From an uncultured Chitinophaga sp. (GTDB lineage Bacteria > Bacteroidota > Bacteroidia > Chitinophagales > Chitinophagaceae), in NCBI RefSeq assembly GCF_902168175.1, contig NZ_CABHOU010000074.1:1-45088 (forward strand): a DNA stretch of 45,088 bases, given 5' to 3'. Shown here piece by piece: positions 1 through 9,075 of this stretch. Position numbers and translations under genes: made by a program. The first letter of the stretch is position 1, and each line of letters starts with the position of its first letter. Below the pieces are notes generated by a model. It was not told the origin of the DNA, made no database searches, and worked only from the letters and a program-made list of their open reading frames with translations.

Positions 1-1
1 T

Positions 2-571
2 AAGTGGTCGTCGCAGTATTTCGACCCGGCAGATGGTTTGCCTTATATCGGGTTGTTACCCGGTATCACCAGTGATAATATCTACGTAGCTACAGGGTTT
101 GGAGGTAATGGTATGATTTACAGTGCCGTAGCTGCTCAAACCTTCGCGGAAATGTTTACACTCGAAGTGTCGCCCCTTGCAAAACTGTTCGATCCCAGCC
201 GTATTAAACCGGTAGCTGGATTTGCTGCTTTTGTAAAAGAGGCGGCGGATGTAACGGGATTGTTATTCAGCAAACTAAAACCACCTGCGAAACTCGATGT
301 ACTGGCCGACATTGCACCCGGCGAAGCACGCATCGTGAAATATGAGGGGGCGAAACTGGCTATTTATAAAGATGAATCGGGCGAAGTGTATATGAATAAC
401 CCCGCCTGTACACATATTCATTGCGACGTGGCATGGAACTCGGCAGAGAAAAGCTGGGATTGCCCCTGCCACGGATCAAGGTTCAGTTATACGGGCGAAA
501 TGCTTACCGGTCCTGCCCGTAAAGATTTAAGCGATTATGATATGAAGGTGGCCGGGAAAACAACGAAATAA
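2..571 (+). CDS. FAD-dependent oxidoreductase with C-terminal Rieske domain (3' part only)
   Basis: Only the last 189 residues are in the window; the reading frame is open to the left edge, so the start lies outside. The first ~70 residues (DGLPYIG, then NIYVATGFGGNGM) look like the C-terminal end of a DAO-type FAD oxidoreductase fold. The remainder is a Rieske [2Fe-2S] domain with both ligand boxes visible: CTH followed about 18 residues later by CPCHGSRF. Proteins of this layout are DadA/gamma-glutamylputrescine-oxidase-like flavoproteins with a fused Rieske domain; the substrate is not known. An SDR gene follows after 21 bases on the same strand, so the two may be co-transcribed. Family assignment is firm, function is not. 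Confidence 0.88.
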   Translation, partial: KWSSQYFDPADGLPYIGLLPGITSDNIYVATGFGGNGMIYSAVAAQTFAEMFTLEVSPLAKLFDPSRIKPVAGFAAFVKEAADVTGLLFSKLKPPAKLDVLADIAPGEARIVKYEGAKLAIYKDESGEVYMNNPACTHIHCDVAWNSAEKSWDCPCHGSRFSYTGEMLTGPARKDLSDYDMKVAGKTTK

Positions 572-592
572 ATCAACTTAAAAACGTTTGTT

Positions 593-1507
593 ATGGAACA
601 GAGAAAACATACAGGAGAATATGCACTGATTACCGGAGCCACCAGTGGCTTTGGCTATGAGTTCGCCAGGTTGTTTGCTGCAGATGGATATAACCTGGTA
701 CTGGTAGCCCGTTCGGAAGACCGCCTGCAACAGGTAGCAGATGAAATGATGTCTTATTACGGGATTACGGCTATTCCTTTGGCCAAAGACCTTTTTTATA
801 GTGATGCAGCCCGTGAAATATATGAGGAGGTGCGTCAGCGCGGCATTCATATCGATGTACTGGTAAATGATGCGGGACAAGGCGAATGGGGGCATTTTGC
901 GGATATTGAGTTACAACGCAGCCTCGATATCATCCAGCTTAATATCACCTCACTGGTAGCCCTAACCAGGTATTTCATGACGCCGATGCTGGAACGTGGT
1001 GCCGGAAAAATTCTGCAGGTGGCCTCTGAAGCAGCAAAGGCACCGATGCCGTTACTGTCTGTTTACGCAGCTACCAAAGCTTTTGTACTCTCGTTCTCTG
1101 AAGCATTGACTAATGAGCTGGAAGGCAGTGGTGTAACGGTTACAGCATTGTTACCCGGTGCAGCCGATACCGACTTTTTCCACAAAGCACATGCAGAGTC
1201 TACGGTTACTTATCGCGAGGAAGAACTGCAAACGCCTGAAGAGGTAGCACTCGACGGTTACAAGGCTTTAATGAATGGTGAAGCTAAGGTAATATCCGGC
1301 GGTAAAACCAAGATGCACGTTTTTATGGCCAACATAATGCCTGACGAAGCAAATGCCGGCAATATGCGCAAAAAAATGGAAGTATCTGATAAGAAGGAGG
1401 GGCGCGAGTGTCCTGCACATACAGCATCTAAAAAAGAGCGCGATGATATCAACCGGCTAACAGGGGTGATGAGTGGCGACAGAACTGAAGAACAGTACGG
1501 TTTTTAA
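593..1507 (+). CDS. SDR-family NAD(P)-dependent oxidoreductase
   Basis: A 304-residue short-chain dehydrogenase/reductase. It shows the N-terminal nucleotide-binding glycine motif TGATSGFG (residues ~14-21), a VNDAGQG version of the NNAG motif, and the catalytic YAATK (YxxxK) preceded by a serine-containing strand. The fold resembles DltE/YqjQ-like SDRs. The ATG at 593 directly precedes the first beta strand. The last ~35 residues, rich in Lys, Arg, Asp and Glu, extend beyond the usual ~260-270-residue SDR fold and have no function I recognise. It follows the Rieske flavoprotein by 21 bases. The substrate cannot be told from sequence. Confidence 0.9.
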   Translation: MEQRKHTGEYALITGATSGFGYEFARLFAADGYNLVLVARSEDRLQQVADEMMSYYGITAIPLAKDLFYSDAAREIYEEVRQRGIHIDVLVNDAGQGEWGHFADIELQRSLDIIQLNITSLVALTRYFMTPMLERGAGKILQVASEAAKAPMPLLSVYAATKAFVLSFSEALTNELEGSGVTVTALLPGAADTDFFHKAHAESTVTYREEELQTPEEVALDGYKALMNGEAKVISGGKTKMHVFMANIMPDEANAGNMRKKMEVSDKKEGRECPAHTASKKERDDINRLTGVMSGDRTEEQYGF

Positions 1508-1540
1508 ATCAATATTATACCCGGTGGGGGTGCATTGCTT

Positions 1541-1795
1541 TCACCGGTTTAATTTCTTGAGGATCTCTTCCCACACCAGATGGGCAGTTTGTGCCTGCTT
1601 TGCAGTTAAGGTGCCCATCTCTACGGTAACCACTCCATCTACATTAATTTTCATTGTCTCGGGCACATCTATCTGCCCATTCCCCATGTCTTTAGCCGAC
1701 ACATGATAGGTGGTCGATTCTTCCTTTTCGTCGATATACACATTAAATCGAAAAGGGATGTTGCTGATGAAGATGGTGACGATAACATATTCCAT
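1541..1795 (-). CDS. small hypothetical protein (84 aa)
   Basis: An 84-residue open frame with an ATG at 1795, convergent with the SDR gene and downstream of the RND operon terminator. The sequence has alternating hydrophobic strands at the N-terminus (MEYVIVTIFISNIPFRF), a middle part that could be a beta sandwich, and a helical C-terminus (AKQAQTAHLVWEEILKKLNR). There is no signal peptide and no family I recognise. It is called as a gene because it fills the gap between two transcription units and has a protein-like composition, not because of homology. Confidence 0.5.
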   Translation of the reverse strand: MEYVIVTIFISNIPFRFNVYIDEKEESTTYHVSAKDMGNGQIDVPETMKINVDGVVTVEMGTLTAKQAQTAHLVWEEILKKLNR

Positions 1796-1832
1796 AAAAG
1801 GATTTACATATCATGCCTAAATATTGTACCAA

Positions 1833-1863
1833 TAAAAAGCCCGCGGGATGATTCCCACAGGCT
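1833..1863 (-). terminator. intrinsic terminator of the RND efflux operon
   Basis: On the minus strand an 11-bp stem (1853-1863 with 1838-1848, 4-base loop) is followed by a T-run (plus-strand A-run 1834-1838). Two of the pairs are G.U in the minus-strand RNA but would be C.A mismatches in the plus-strand RNA, so the hairpin works in one direction only. It lies 27 bases after the stop codon of the RND pump gene. Confidence 0.75.
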
Positions 1864-1889
1864 TATTACACACCTACAACTGTTAAACA

Positions 1890-4800
1890 CTATTCTTCCG
1901 GTTTTACTGCCGGTGGAATTAACTTATAGACAACTGGTGTTACTATTCTGGATAATAAGGTAGAACTGATCAGACCGCCAATTAGCACAATCGCGAGTGG
2001 TGCGATAAGCGGATTGGTGGAAATAGCGATGGGAATTAATCCTCCGATAGCAGTAAGCGAGGTAAGTACGATGGGCAGAAACCTTACTTCCCCGGCTTCA
2101 CGAATGGCTTCGTCCAGCGGTTTGCCCTGCATGCGTAACTGGTTGGTGAAATCTACCAACAGTATGGTATTTTTCACTTCTATACCTGCTAATGCAATAA
2201 GACCAATAATCGCCACGAACGATAAGGAATTGCCCGTCAGCCAAAGCGCAACCGCTGCACCCACCACGCCTAAAGGTATTACCGACAATACGATCACCGT
2301 GCTTTTGAAGGTCTTGAACTCGAGTATCAGTACAGCTACGAATAAAAATACGGTAACGATAATGATGCTGGTAAATCCGCTGAAGGAATTGTTCCTGCTT
2401 TCCACTTCTCCCCCCATTTCGTAACTGTAACCGGCTGGCAATATTGTTTTATCCATCTTGCCTATCACGTCGGCAATTACCCTGTCAACCAAATAACCTT
2501 TCTTCACAAAAGCAGATACACTGATCACTCTTTTCTTTTCCTGGTGGTTAATGCTCAATGGGGATGTTTCGAGTTTTAAACCTGCTACCTGCGAAAGTGG
2601 AACGGCAGCGCCTTGGGTATTGTTGACGAACAGGTTGTTGAACACGTCCATCGTCGGTTTGCCTTCTTTTTGAGAAGTCAGTAATACCTCGTAATCGCGT
2701 TCGTTACGGTCGTTGTACAACCCAAGGTTGATGCCTGCCACGGCCAGCCGGACGATCCGGTCGATGTTAGCGGTCGGGATGCCGAGCTGCTGTGCCTTCT
2801 CTTTGTTAATATCCACACGGATGTCGGACTTCAGCAGGTTTACGGGATTGTTGATGTAGATGGTGCCTTCTGTTTGCTGCAGCATCTTTTCAATATTAGC
2901 CGCTACCGTGCGCAAACTGTCGAGGTTGTCGCCGAAGATGCGAACTTCCACAGGTGCTGCCATAGGAGGGCCCTGTTCAAAGTTCTTTACTTCTACTTTC
3001 GCACCGGGGAAGGGCGTCCATGCGGTACGGAGTTTCTCTATCAATTGTTGTTTAACGGCAGGACTGGTATGCGGATCGAGTTGCACGAATATCTGTGCGA
3101 AGTCGCTATGCTCGTTCTCCTGTATCTCATTATAATAAATGCGCGGGTGGCCTTTGCCGATGTTGCTCGCGTAGTATTTCACCTCTTTTTCCTGTGCCAG
3201 TACCGCTTCCAGCTTCTTCACAATGCCATCGGTATAAGCCAGGCTCGATTGCGATGGAGCAATTACATTCACCAGGAACTGTGGTTTTTCTGAAGCCGGG
3301 AACAGGCTAAAGCCCACGATCTTAAATACAAAGATGGAACCTGCGAAAATTACTACCGCCACTGCTATCGTTAGTATGGGCCTGGCCAATGCTTTATCCA
3401 GGAAACGTGCATAACTGCCATGGATGATCTTTTTAAGACCTCTCATGAAAATATTACCATCGGGGTGTCCCTGGTGCTTTTTCAATATCCTGCTGGCCAG
3501 GAAGGGGATGATCGTAAGCGATACCATCATCGATGCAAGTACAGAAAAGATTACGCTCAGCGGCAAACTGCGGATAAAGTCGCCGGAACCTTCCGGTAAA
3601 AATACAAGGGGAATGAAAGCAATGATGAGCGCTGCAGTACAGCCAACCACCGCTAATCCTATTTGCTGCGTGGCCTTCAATGTGGCGTCCATCCGGCTAT
3701 AACCTTCCAGCATCCAGCGTTCGATGTTTTCTACCACCACAATACTATCATCTACTAAAAGTCCCAACGCTACCACGAGGCCTACAATGCTTAACTGGTT
3801 GAGATTGTAGCCAAACAGGTTAAGCAACATAATACCAATAGAAAGGGAGAGGGGGATAGATATCATTACAATGAATGCAGGCCTTTGTCCGAGCGGTAAT
3901 AACGTGATACCTACGAGTAATATCGCGATCAGGAAGTCTTTACCCAAACCACCAAGGCGCATGTTCACCGCATCGGCCTGGTCAAAGAACTGTACGGCGT
4001 CAATGTTGGCAGGTAAGGTGCCTTTAAACTTATCGATCACCGGTTTATACATGTCTTGTGTTTTGGTGATGTTTTCGCCAGCTTTTTGCGCGGCCGATAC
4101 CATGATGCAGCGGTGGCCGTTCAGCCGCGTAGAATACTTTTCATCTTCATAACCATAGTACACTTTAGCCACATCTTTTAACAGGATGTTTTTACCGCCC
4201 GCAGTATATACGATCGTATTACCAATTTCATCGATCGACTGGTAAGTGCCGCTGGTTTTGATATTGAAGCTGCGGTTGCCTGCGTCTATGCTGCCACCGG
4301 GGATGTTGATCATTTCGTTCTGCAGGCTGGCAATTACGGCCGTAGCAGGAATTTGCATCTGGGATAACTTGTCCAGTGCCAGTTCTATACGTACCTGCTG
4401 TTCAGGCAAACCATGGATTTTCACTTCTTTTAAAGAGGTTACTTTTTCCAGTTCATCCTGCAGTTTTTCCGCATAAAACTGTAGCTTATCACGCGGCGCA
4501 TTTTCTGATATCAGTGCAACCTGTAGTACATTTACATCCGACGGTTGCTGTTTATTTATTTCAATATTGGCAATGTCTGGCGGCAGGTCTTTCTGTTTGT
4601 TGTTTACTTCGCGCACCAGTTCCTGGTACTTCTGTTCTACGTTGGAGCTGTACTTGTATTCCACCCGCAGCACGGCCACACCGTCACTTATTTTCGTGCG
4701 TATTTTTTTGATGTCTTCCAGTCCATAGATTTGTTTTTCCAGTGGATCTACCACCAGTTCTTCCATATCTTTCGGGCTGGTGCCCGGGTATACTACCACT

Positions 4801-4940
4801 ACCGAGAACTGTGGCGCTTTCGTATCCGGGTCCTCGGAACGGGGCATGTTGAGTATCGTGGTAACGCCCAGTACAATGATCATAATAAAGATGATCAGTG
4901 TGAACTGGTAGTTTTTTACAGCGTATGTTGTGAGTTTCAT
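1890..4940 (-). CDS. RND efflux pump, inner-membrane permease subunit
   Basis: A 1016-residue AcrB/MMPL-type transporter, full length for the family. It has the N-terminal membrane helix followed by a first porter domain (SVVVVYPGTSPKDMEELV), a transmembrane block, a second porter domain and a second transmembrane block. The proton-relay Asp pair is present in GLLVDDSIVVVEN, and the partner Lys in GIEVKNTILLVDF. It should export hydrophobic compounds or drugs through the adaptor and the TolC-like channel encoded just upstream in the same operon (11 bases from the adaptor gene). The substrate is unknown. Regulation is probably by the TetR protein at 7453-8067, as the operon carries its operator. 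Confidence 0.95.
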   Translation of the reverse strand: MKLTTYAVKNYQFTLIIFIMIIVLGVTTILNMPRSEDPDTKAPQFSVVVVYPGTSPKDMEELVVDPLEKQIYGLEDIKKIRTKISDGVAVLRVEYKYSSNVEQKYQELVREVNNKQKDLPPDIANIEINKQQPSDVNVLQVALISENAPRDKLQFYAEKLQDELEKVTSLKEVKIHGLPEQQVRIELALDKLSQMQIPATAVIASLQNEMINIPGGSIDAGNRSFNIKTSGTYQSIDEIGNTIVYTAGGKNILLKDVAKVYYGYEDEKYSTRLNGHRCIMVSAAQKAGENITKTQDMYKPVIDKFKGTLPANIDAVQFFDQADAVNMRLGGLGKDFLIAILLVGITLLPLGQRPAFIVMISIPLSLSIGIMLLNLFGYNLNQLSIVGLVVALGLLVDDSIVVVENIERWMLEGYSRMDATLKATQQIGLAVVGCTAALIIAFIPLVFLPEGSGDFIRSLPLSVIFSVLASMMVSLTIIPFLASRILKKHQGHPDGNIFMRGLKKIIHGSYARFLDKALARPILTIAVAVVIFAGSIFVFKIVGFSLFPASEKPQFLVNVIAPSQSSLAYTDGIVKKLEAVLAQEKEVKYYASNIGKGHPRIYYNEIQENEHSDFAQIFVQLDPHTSPAVKQQLIEKLRTAWTPFPGAKVEVKNFEQGPPMAAPVEVRIFGDNLDSLRTVAANIEKMLQQTEGTIYINNPVNLLKSDIRVDINKEKAQQLGIPTANIDRIVRLAVAGINLGLYNDRNERDYEVLLTSQKEGKPTMDVFNNLFVNNTQGAAVPLSQVAGLKLETSPLSINHQEKKRVISVSAFVKKGYLVDRVIADVIGKMDKTILPAGYSYEMGGEVESRNNSFSGFTSIIIVTVFLFVAVLILEFKTFKSTVIVLSVIPLGVVGAAVALWLTGNSLSFVAIIGLIALAGIEVKNTILLVDFTNQLRMQGKPLDEAIREAGEVRFLPIVLTSLTAIGGLIPIAISTNPLIAPLAIVLIGGLISSTLLSRIVTPVVYKLIPPAVKPEE

Positions 4941-4951
4941 GGGAAAGGCAG

Positions 4952-5995
4952 TTATTGGATGATGCTAATGGGTGAATGATCGGTCAGGTAAGCACTGCCG
5001 GAGATGATTAGTTTGGCTCCTGCTTTAACACCGGCGCTGATCAGCACTTTGTCTTTTTCTATACCGGTGATGCGTACGGCTACTTTACGCGCTGTTTTAT
5101 CATCTTCCGTGATAAACACAAAACCTTCGCTTCCGTTGCCGTCCAGCACTGCATCGTAGGGTACCGGCCAGGCATCCATACTGCTTACTGCGCGGGCAAT
5201 GGTACACTGACCAAACATGCCTGCCGCCAGTCCTTTCGCATGGCTGTCATCCAGTTTTATGTCGACAATAAAAGTGCCGCTCTGCGGATCAATCCCTTCC
5301 GCTTTTCTGCTGATCGTTCCCTGTAAGGTTTGTCCGGGTAAAGCATTGGTAGTGATGCTGGCTTTGTCGCCGATTTTTATGGAAGCCCAATCTCTGTCGC
5401 TGATGCCGATGCGGAGGAGCCAGTTACCACTGCCGGCGCCGTTGGTTTCCAATACAGGCGTGCCGGCATTCACCACCTGACCTGTATTCGCAAGTTTGTG
5501 CAGAACATAACCGTTAGAGGTGGCGTGTATCGATGAATAATTCAGGTTAAAACGTGCGCTGTTCAGTTGTTGCTGCGCCAGTTCCAGGGCGGTTCTGCTG
5601 TTCTGTAACTGTTCGAGCGTAGCCACGCTGTCGTTAAACAGGCGTTGTGTACGTTGATGGTCGCGTAATGCCTTTTCGTGTCCCAGTTCCAGTTGCGATA
5701 CCTGGGCGTTAATTTCGGTGAGGTTTAAGGTGGCGAGCAATTGACCTTTTCTTACCGCATCTCCTTCTTTTACATAAATATTGTTGATGATGCCGCCCGT
5801 TTTGAAAGACAGGTAAGTTTCATCATCAGTAGTAAATTTTCCGGAAGCTTCAATACTTCCGCCAACACCGGTTTGGCCCAATGCCATCACCTTCACCGGG
5901 ATAATATTTTCATCTTTCTGTTTGGCCGTTTCCTGTTTGGTGCCACAGGAAAAAAGCAGGATGGATAATGATGATAGCAGGATAAAGTGTTTCAT
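4952..5995 (-). CDS. RND efflux periplasmic adaptor (membrane fusion protein), lipoprotein
   Basis: A 347-residue HlyD/AcrA-type adaptor. The N-terminus is a lipoprotein signal with the lipid-attachment Cys at residue 17 (LLFSC). A lipoyl/biotinyl half-motif (NNIYVKEGDAVRKGQLLATL) leads into a coiled-coil hairpin (LELGHEKALRDHQRTQRLF), the second lipoyl half and a beta-barrel domain. It bridges the RND pump and the TolC-like channel. It is the middle gene of the tolC-adaptor-RND operon, with 21 and 11 bases on either side, so co-transcription is very likely. Confidence 0.94.
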   Translation of the reverse strand: MKHFILLSSLSILLFSCGTKQETAKQKDENIIPVKVMALGQTGVGGSIEASGKFTTDDETYLSFKTGGIINNIYVKEGDAVRKGQLLATLNLTEINAQVSQLELGHEKALRDHQRTQRLFNDSVATLEQLQNSRTALELAQQQLNSARFNLNYSSIHATSNGYVLHKLANTGQVVNAGTPVLETNGAGSGNWLLRIGISDRDWASIKIGDKASITTNALPGQTLQGTISRKAEGIDPQSGTFIVDIKLDDSHAKGLAAGMFGQCTIARAVSSMDAWPVPYDAVLDGNGSEGFVFITEDDKTARKVAVRITGIEKDKVLISAGVKAGAKLIISGSAYLTDHSPISIIQ

Positions 5996-6016
5996 ATAAT
6001 AATTTTTAGAGAGAGA

Positions 6017-7378
6017 TTAATGTAAAGGATAAGCCGCCTGTTCACGTTCTACAACCGCAGCAGCAGTTTGCAGACTGGCTTCTGAAATAGACAGTTGCAG
6101 TTGTGCCTGTGTAAGCTGGTTCTGTGCATCCAGCAGTTCGAGGTACAGAAGCTGGCCTTCGCGGTAAACGATCAGTTGATCGCGGTAATAGCGTTTGGCG
6201 AAAGAAAGCTGCTCGCCCGCTGCATGCCGGTTAAGCACCGCAGTATTATAGTTGTTAACCGCCTGTTGAAGTTGAAGCGCCAATGCGTCCTGCAGGTTCT
6301 CGCGCTGCGTTTGCACCGACTGTACATCAATGGCAGCCTGTTTGATTTTATGCTGGTTGGCGCGGTTGGCGAACAAATCCCATTGCAGGTTGACACCAAA
6401 CAGGAAATAGCGGCTCTGGCTATCGAACTTCCAGTTCATATTCTGCGCACCAAGGTCGAGGAAGGTGTTTACTTTAGGCAGCAGGTAAGAGCGCTGCATC
6501 TTTTCATTTAACATAGCGGCGTTGGTGGCCCGGCTTAACTGTTGCAGCTCTTCGCGGTTACGCAAATTGTTATCTGCTTCCGGTATTTGCAGGGCTGCCT
6601 GCGCGGCGCTTTCATCCAGTTCAATACTGTCGGTAAGCGTTCGGTTTAACAGGAAGTTGAAGTAAGCCTTCGCGTTCTCTTTTTCGTTTACTGCCTTGTT
6701 AATGTCTGCCGATATCTTTTGCATCTCCGTGTTAGCACGGTATACAGCCGTATTGTTTCGTACGCCGTTTTTCACCAGGCTTTCATTTACCCGAATGCTT
6801 TCTTTAATCAGTTGTAATGCATTCTGGTAAATACCAACTGCCTGCGATGCCTGATAATACTGATAGTAGGCAGTCTTAATATCTTTCACCAGCGTGCGTT
6901 TGTACACATTCACTGCCGCCTGCTGCTGCGAAATCTGCTCCTGGCGGATCTTTTTGTTATAATAGATTTCTGCGTTCACCAATGGTAGCGTCGTGCGGAA
7001 CTTAGCGTCATAAAAGTTTTCCGGGTTTAGCTGCACCTGTTGGTTCTTTAATTGAGGGAACTGTTTGCTGTTAGTTAAATCGTTAAGCGTGCTATATGCG
7101 TTGTTCAGCAAATCGCCCAATGGCAGATCGATGGTACGGCCACCTTTGGAAGCCGTGTAATTGGCCAGCAACGATACATTAGGCCCGAACAGACTTTTGG
7201 CCTGTTGCAGCGCAAGCATCGATTTCTCCAGTTGGAAGTTTTGTTCCTTCAGGCCCTTATTGTTGTCGAATGCCTGTTTTATGTAGTCGTCCAGCACCGG
7301 CTGCTGTGCTGCCAATTGCGTACTGGTAAACACCAGTAGTGCTATTAACGTCGGTACTTTACTTAGTAGTGTTGACAT
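6017..7378 (-). CDS. TolC-family outer membrane efflux protein
   Basis: A 453-residue TolC-like channel with a signal peptide (cleavage near LAA|QQ, residue ~24), then two long helical repeats rich in Gln, Asn, Ala and Leu typical of the OEP family (SMLALQQAKSLFGPNVSL; LDLLDAQNQ-type end motif seen as LELLDAQNQLTQAQLQL). It forms the outer-membrane tunnel of the tripartite pump. It is the first gene of the efflux operon; a TetR operator copy sits directly before its ATG (7379-7395). Confidence 0.94.
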   Translation of the reverse strand: MSTLLSKVPTLIALLVFTSTQLAAQQPVLDDYIKQAFDNNKGLKEQNFQLEKSMLALQQAKSLFGPNVSLLANYTASKGGRTIDLPLGDLLNNAYSTLNDLTNSKQFPQLKNQQVQLNPENFYDAKFRTTLPLVNAEIYYNKKIRQEQISQQQAAVNVYKRTLVKDIKTAYYQYYQASQAVGIYQNALQLIKESIRVNESLVKNGVRNNTAVYRANTEMQKISADINKAVNEKENAKAYFNFLLNRTLTDSIELDESAAQAALQIPEADNNLRNREELQQLSRATNAAMLNEKMQRSYLLPKVNTFLDLGAQNMNWKFDSQSRYFLFGVNLQWDLFANRANQHKIKQAAIDVQSVQTQRENLQDALALQLQQAVNNYNTAVLNRHAAGEQLSFAKRYYRDQLIVYREGQLLYLELLDAQNQLTQAQLQLSISEASLQTAAAVVEREQAAYPLH

Positions 7379-7395
7379 AATGAACAGTGTTTAGT
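7379..7395. promoter_or_regulatory. TetR operator copy 2 (before the tolC-like gene)
   Basis: AATGAACAGTGTTTAGT shares 15 identical bases (7381-7395) with the operator in the tetR promoter at 8094-8110. It abuts the tolC-like ATG, so a bound regulator would block transcription or elongation into the efflux operon. The pairing of two identical sites around one tetR gene is seen directly; binding is inferred. Confidence 0.72.
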
Positions 7396-7403
7396 GGTAA
7401 AGC

Positions 7404-7427
7404 AAAAAATAAAGCCCATAAGGGCCT
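7404..7427 (-). terminator. probable terminator after the tetR gene
   Basis: Minus-strand hairpin of 6 bp (7422-7427 with 7412-7417, 4-base loop, one G.U pair) followed by a T-rich run (plus A-run 7404-7409). It sits between tetR and the efflux operon and may separate their expression; the stem is short, so some read-through is likely. Confidence 0.45.
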
Positions 7428-7452
7428 GGTGTGTATATTAACCTTGCAAGTG

Positions 7453-8067
7453 TTACGTATGGATCATGTCCAGGTAGTTGCGGTAAGCCTGTCGGAGTAC
7501 CTCGGCTATCTGTTCTGTTTGGAGGTGTGTGGGCTTAAACCTGCATTTCAGATCAAGGCTTAAAAGTCCGTGTACAAAGCCCCATATGGAAATGGCGCCC
7601 ACCACCGGATCGGTGAAACGGATGACGCCTTCTGCAATGCAATCCTCCACGCATTTCTTCAGCACATCGAAAGCATCGTCGCCGTTATCCCACTTATCGG
7701 CGTCGGGCACCGCGTTCATGGGGGCTTTCATAATAAACATCAGGTCGTAAAGTTCCGGTTGCTCGCGGGCGAAGCGGATGTAGTTCTCAAAAATCTGTTC
7801 CAGTCGTTTAAACGGTTCTTTTGCAAAAGGGATTTTCTGGAAAGCCATATTCAACTGGTCAAAGGCGTCGCGTTGTACATCCAGCAGCAGTTCGTCTTTG
7901 TCTTTGTAATAGAGATAAAGGGTGGCGGGGCTGTATTCAATCTTGTCCGCAATGTTACGGATACTCACTTTCTCATACCCTTCATCCTTAAACATCTGTA
8001 CAGCAGCATCTACTATGCGTTTCCGCATTTCCGACTTCTCTCTTTCCTTGCGTTCGCTGATGCCCAT
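7453..8067 (-). CDS. TetR/AcrR-family transcriptional regulator of the efflux operon
   Basis: A 204-residue TetR-type repressor. The N-terminal DNA-binding domain shows the classic pattern (IVDAAVQMFKDEGYEKVSI then IADKIEYSPATLYLYYKDKDELL, residues ~18-62); the C-terminal half is a helical ligand-binding domain. It lies directly upstream of the tolC-adaptor-RND operon and on the same strand. Its own promoter has an operator inside the spacer, and the same operator recurs before the efflux operon, so it most likely represses both and is released by a pump substrate. The inducer is unknown. Confidence 0.93.
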   Translation of the reverse strand: MGISERKEREKSEMRKRIVDAAVQMFKDEGYEKVSIRNIADKIEYSPATLYLYYKDKDELLLDVQRDAFDQLNMAFQKIPFAKEPFKRLEQIFENYIRFAREQPELYDLMFIMKAPMNAVPDADKWDNGDDAFDVLKKCVEDCIAEGVIRFTDPVVGAISIWGFVHGLLSLDLKCRFKPTHLQTEQIAEVLRQAYRNYLDMIHT

Positions 8068-8086
8068 AGTTAGAATGTTTACGATG

Positions 8087-8116
8087 CAAATATACTGAAC
8101 AGTGTTTAGTTTCCAA
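8087..8116 (-). promoter_or_regulatory. tetR promoter (Bacteroidota type)
   Basis: On the minus strand: TTG (8116-8114), 19-base spacer, then TATATTTG (8094-8087), an exact match to the TTG/TAnnTTTG consensus of Bacteroidota housekeeping promoters. The start codon follows 19 bases after the -7 element. Confidence 0.75.
8094..8110. promoter_or_regulatory. TetR operator copy 1 (within the tetR promoter)
   Basis: ACTGAACAGTGTTTAGT is a 17-bp palindrome with a single non-matching arm position plus its centre. It fills most of the spacer between the -33 and -7 elements of the tetR promoter and touches the -7 element, the usual geometry for an autorepressor. The core 15 bases recur at 7381-7395. 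Confidence 0.75.
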
Positions 8117-8157
8117 GTATTTTTATCTGAATAATGATAAGTATTTGGTTATCAGTC

Positions 8158-9069
8158 TTAAATATTTTTAGGTGAGAGGATGGGCTTTTTCGTCCTCACC
8201 AGTAAATTGCCGTTAAATACTACAATCGACACCAGTATGAGCGCGTAAGCGAGTACCTGCAGCAGGTTTATTTCCTCGTGATAGCGGAACACAGCCAGTG
8301 AAAAGGCGATAACAGGGTTGATGTACAACAGCATGCCCACTGTGGAGGAATTGATGCCTTTAAGGGCGTAGAGATTTAGGAACAGGGGCACAATGGTAAA
8401 AGCCACAGCGATAACAAGAATAGATATATAGAAGAACTGTTCCTGCGGTACCGGCCCGCTGTATACCGGGAAAAATGGGAGCAGCAGCAGGGCGGAAAAG
8501 ACGATCTGTATACTGAGTGCCAGGAATTTATCGAGCTGCGTATTGCGGCGCTGACTAACCAGGTAAAGTGCGTACGTAAATGCGGTGATGATACTATAGA
8601 AGAGGTCGAGCAGGCTGTTGAAAGACAGCAGCATGCAACTAAAAGCGCTGAGTGCAACTGCGGCCCATTGCCATTTATTAAGTTTTTCTTTGAGGATTAC
8701 TCCGGCCAATACAGCTGTGAGAATCGGGCAAACGAGGTAAGCCAGCGAAGTAGCCTTTACGCTGATGTGGTTCATCGCATAAATAAAAAAGAACCAGTTG
8801 CCTGTCAGCAATACCCCTCCGCTTAACGTTAACCACACCGTTCGCTTTTTCTCACCTGGTGTCATTGTTTTAAAGGCATCACGGGCGTCGCGCATCGACT
8901 GGCGGCGGAACAGCATGCATATGAGCATCATGAGGGCAGCGCAACAGAATACGCGGTAAAAGAGAATATCGGCAGAAAGGTAGTTGTGCAGCGGCTTTAA
9001 TACCAGGCTAAAGAATCCCCAGGTGGCAAAGGCTACTATAGCGGCGAGGTAATACTTCGTCAGTTTCAT
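8158..9069 (-). CDS. EamA/RarD-family drug/metabolite transporter
   Basis: A 303-residue integral membrane protein with about ten predicted helices and two EamA-type halves, resembling RarD (ATWGFFSLVLKPL at the N-terminus; NWFFFIYAMNHISVKATSLAYLVCPILTAVL in the middle). RarD-type members export small metabolites or drugs; the substrate is not known. The ATG at 9069 is preferred over an in-frame TTG at 9078, because that TTG lies inside a -7 promoter element (9076-9083). The gene stands alone, head-to-head with the Ala/Ser/Thr-rich gene at 9174. Confidence 0.9.
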   Translation of the reverse strand: MKLTKYYLAAIVAFATWGFFSLVLKPLHNYLSADILFYRVFCCAALMMLICMLFRRQSMRDARDAFKTMTPGEKKRTVWLTLSGGVLLTGNWFFFIYAMNHISVKATSLAYLVCPILTAVLAGVILKEKLNKWQWAAVALSAFSCMLLSFNSLLDLFYSIITAFTYALYLVSQRRNTQLDKFLALSIQIVFSALLLLPFFPVYSGPVPQEQFFYISILVIAVAFTIVPLFLNLYALKGINSSTVGMLLYINPVIAFSLAVFRYHEEINLLQVLAYALILVSIVVFNGNLLVRTKKPILSPKNI

Positions 9070-9075
9070 CGCGGG

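Noticed and set aside
7570..8073. 167-codon plus-strand frame
   Set aside because: It is the shadow of the TetR regulator gene, rich in Phe, Val and His as expected for an antisense frame.
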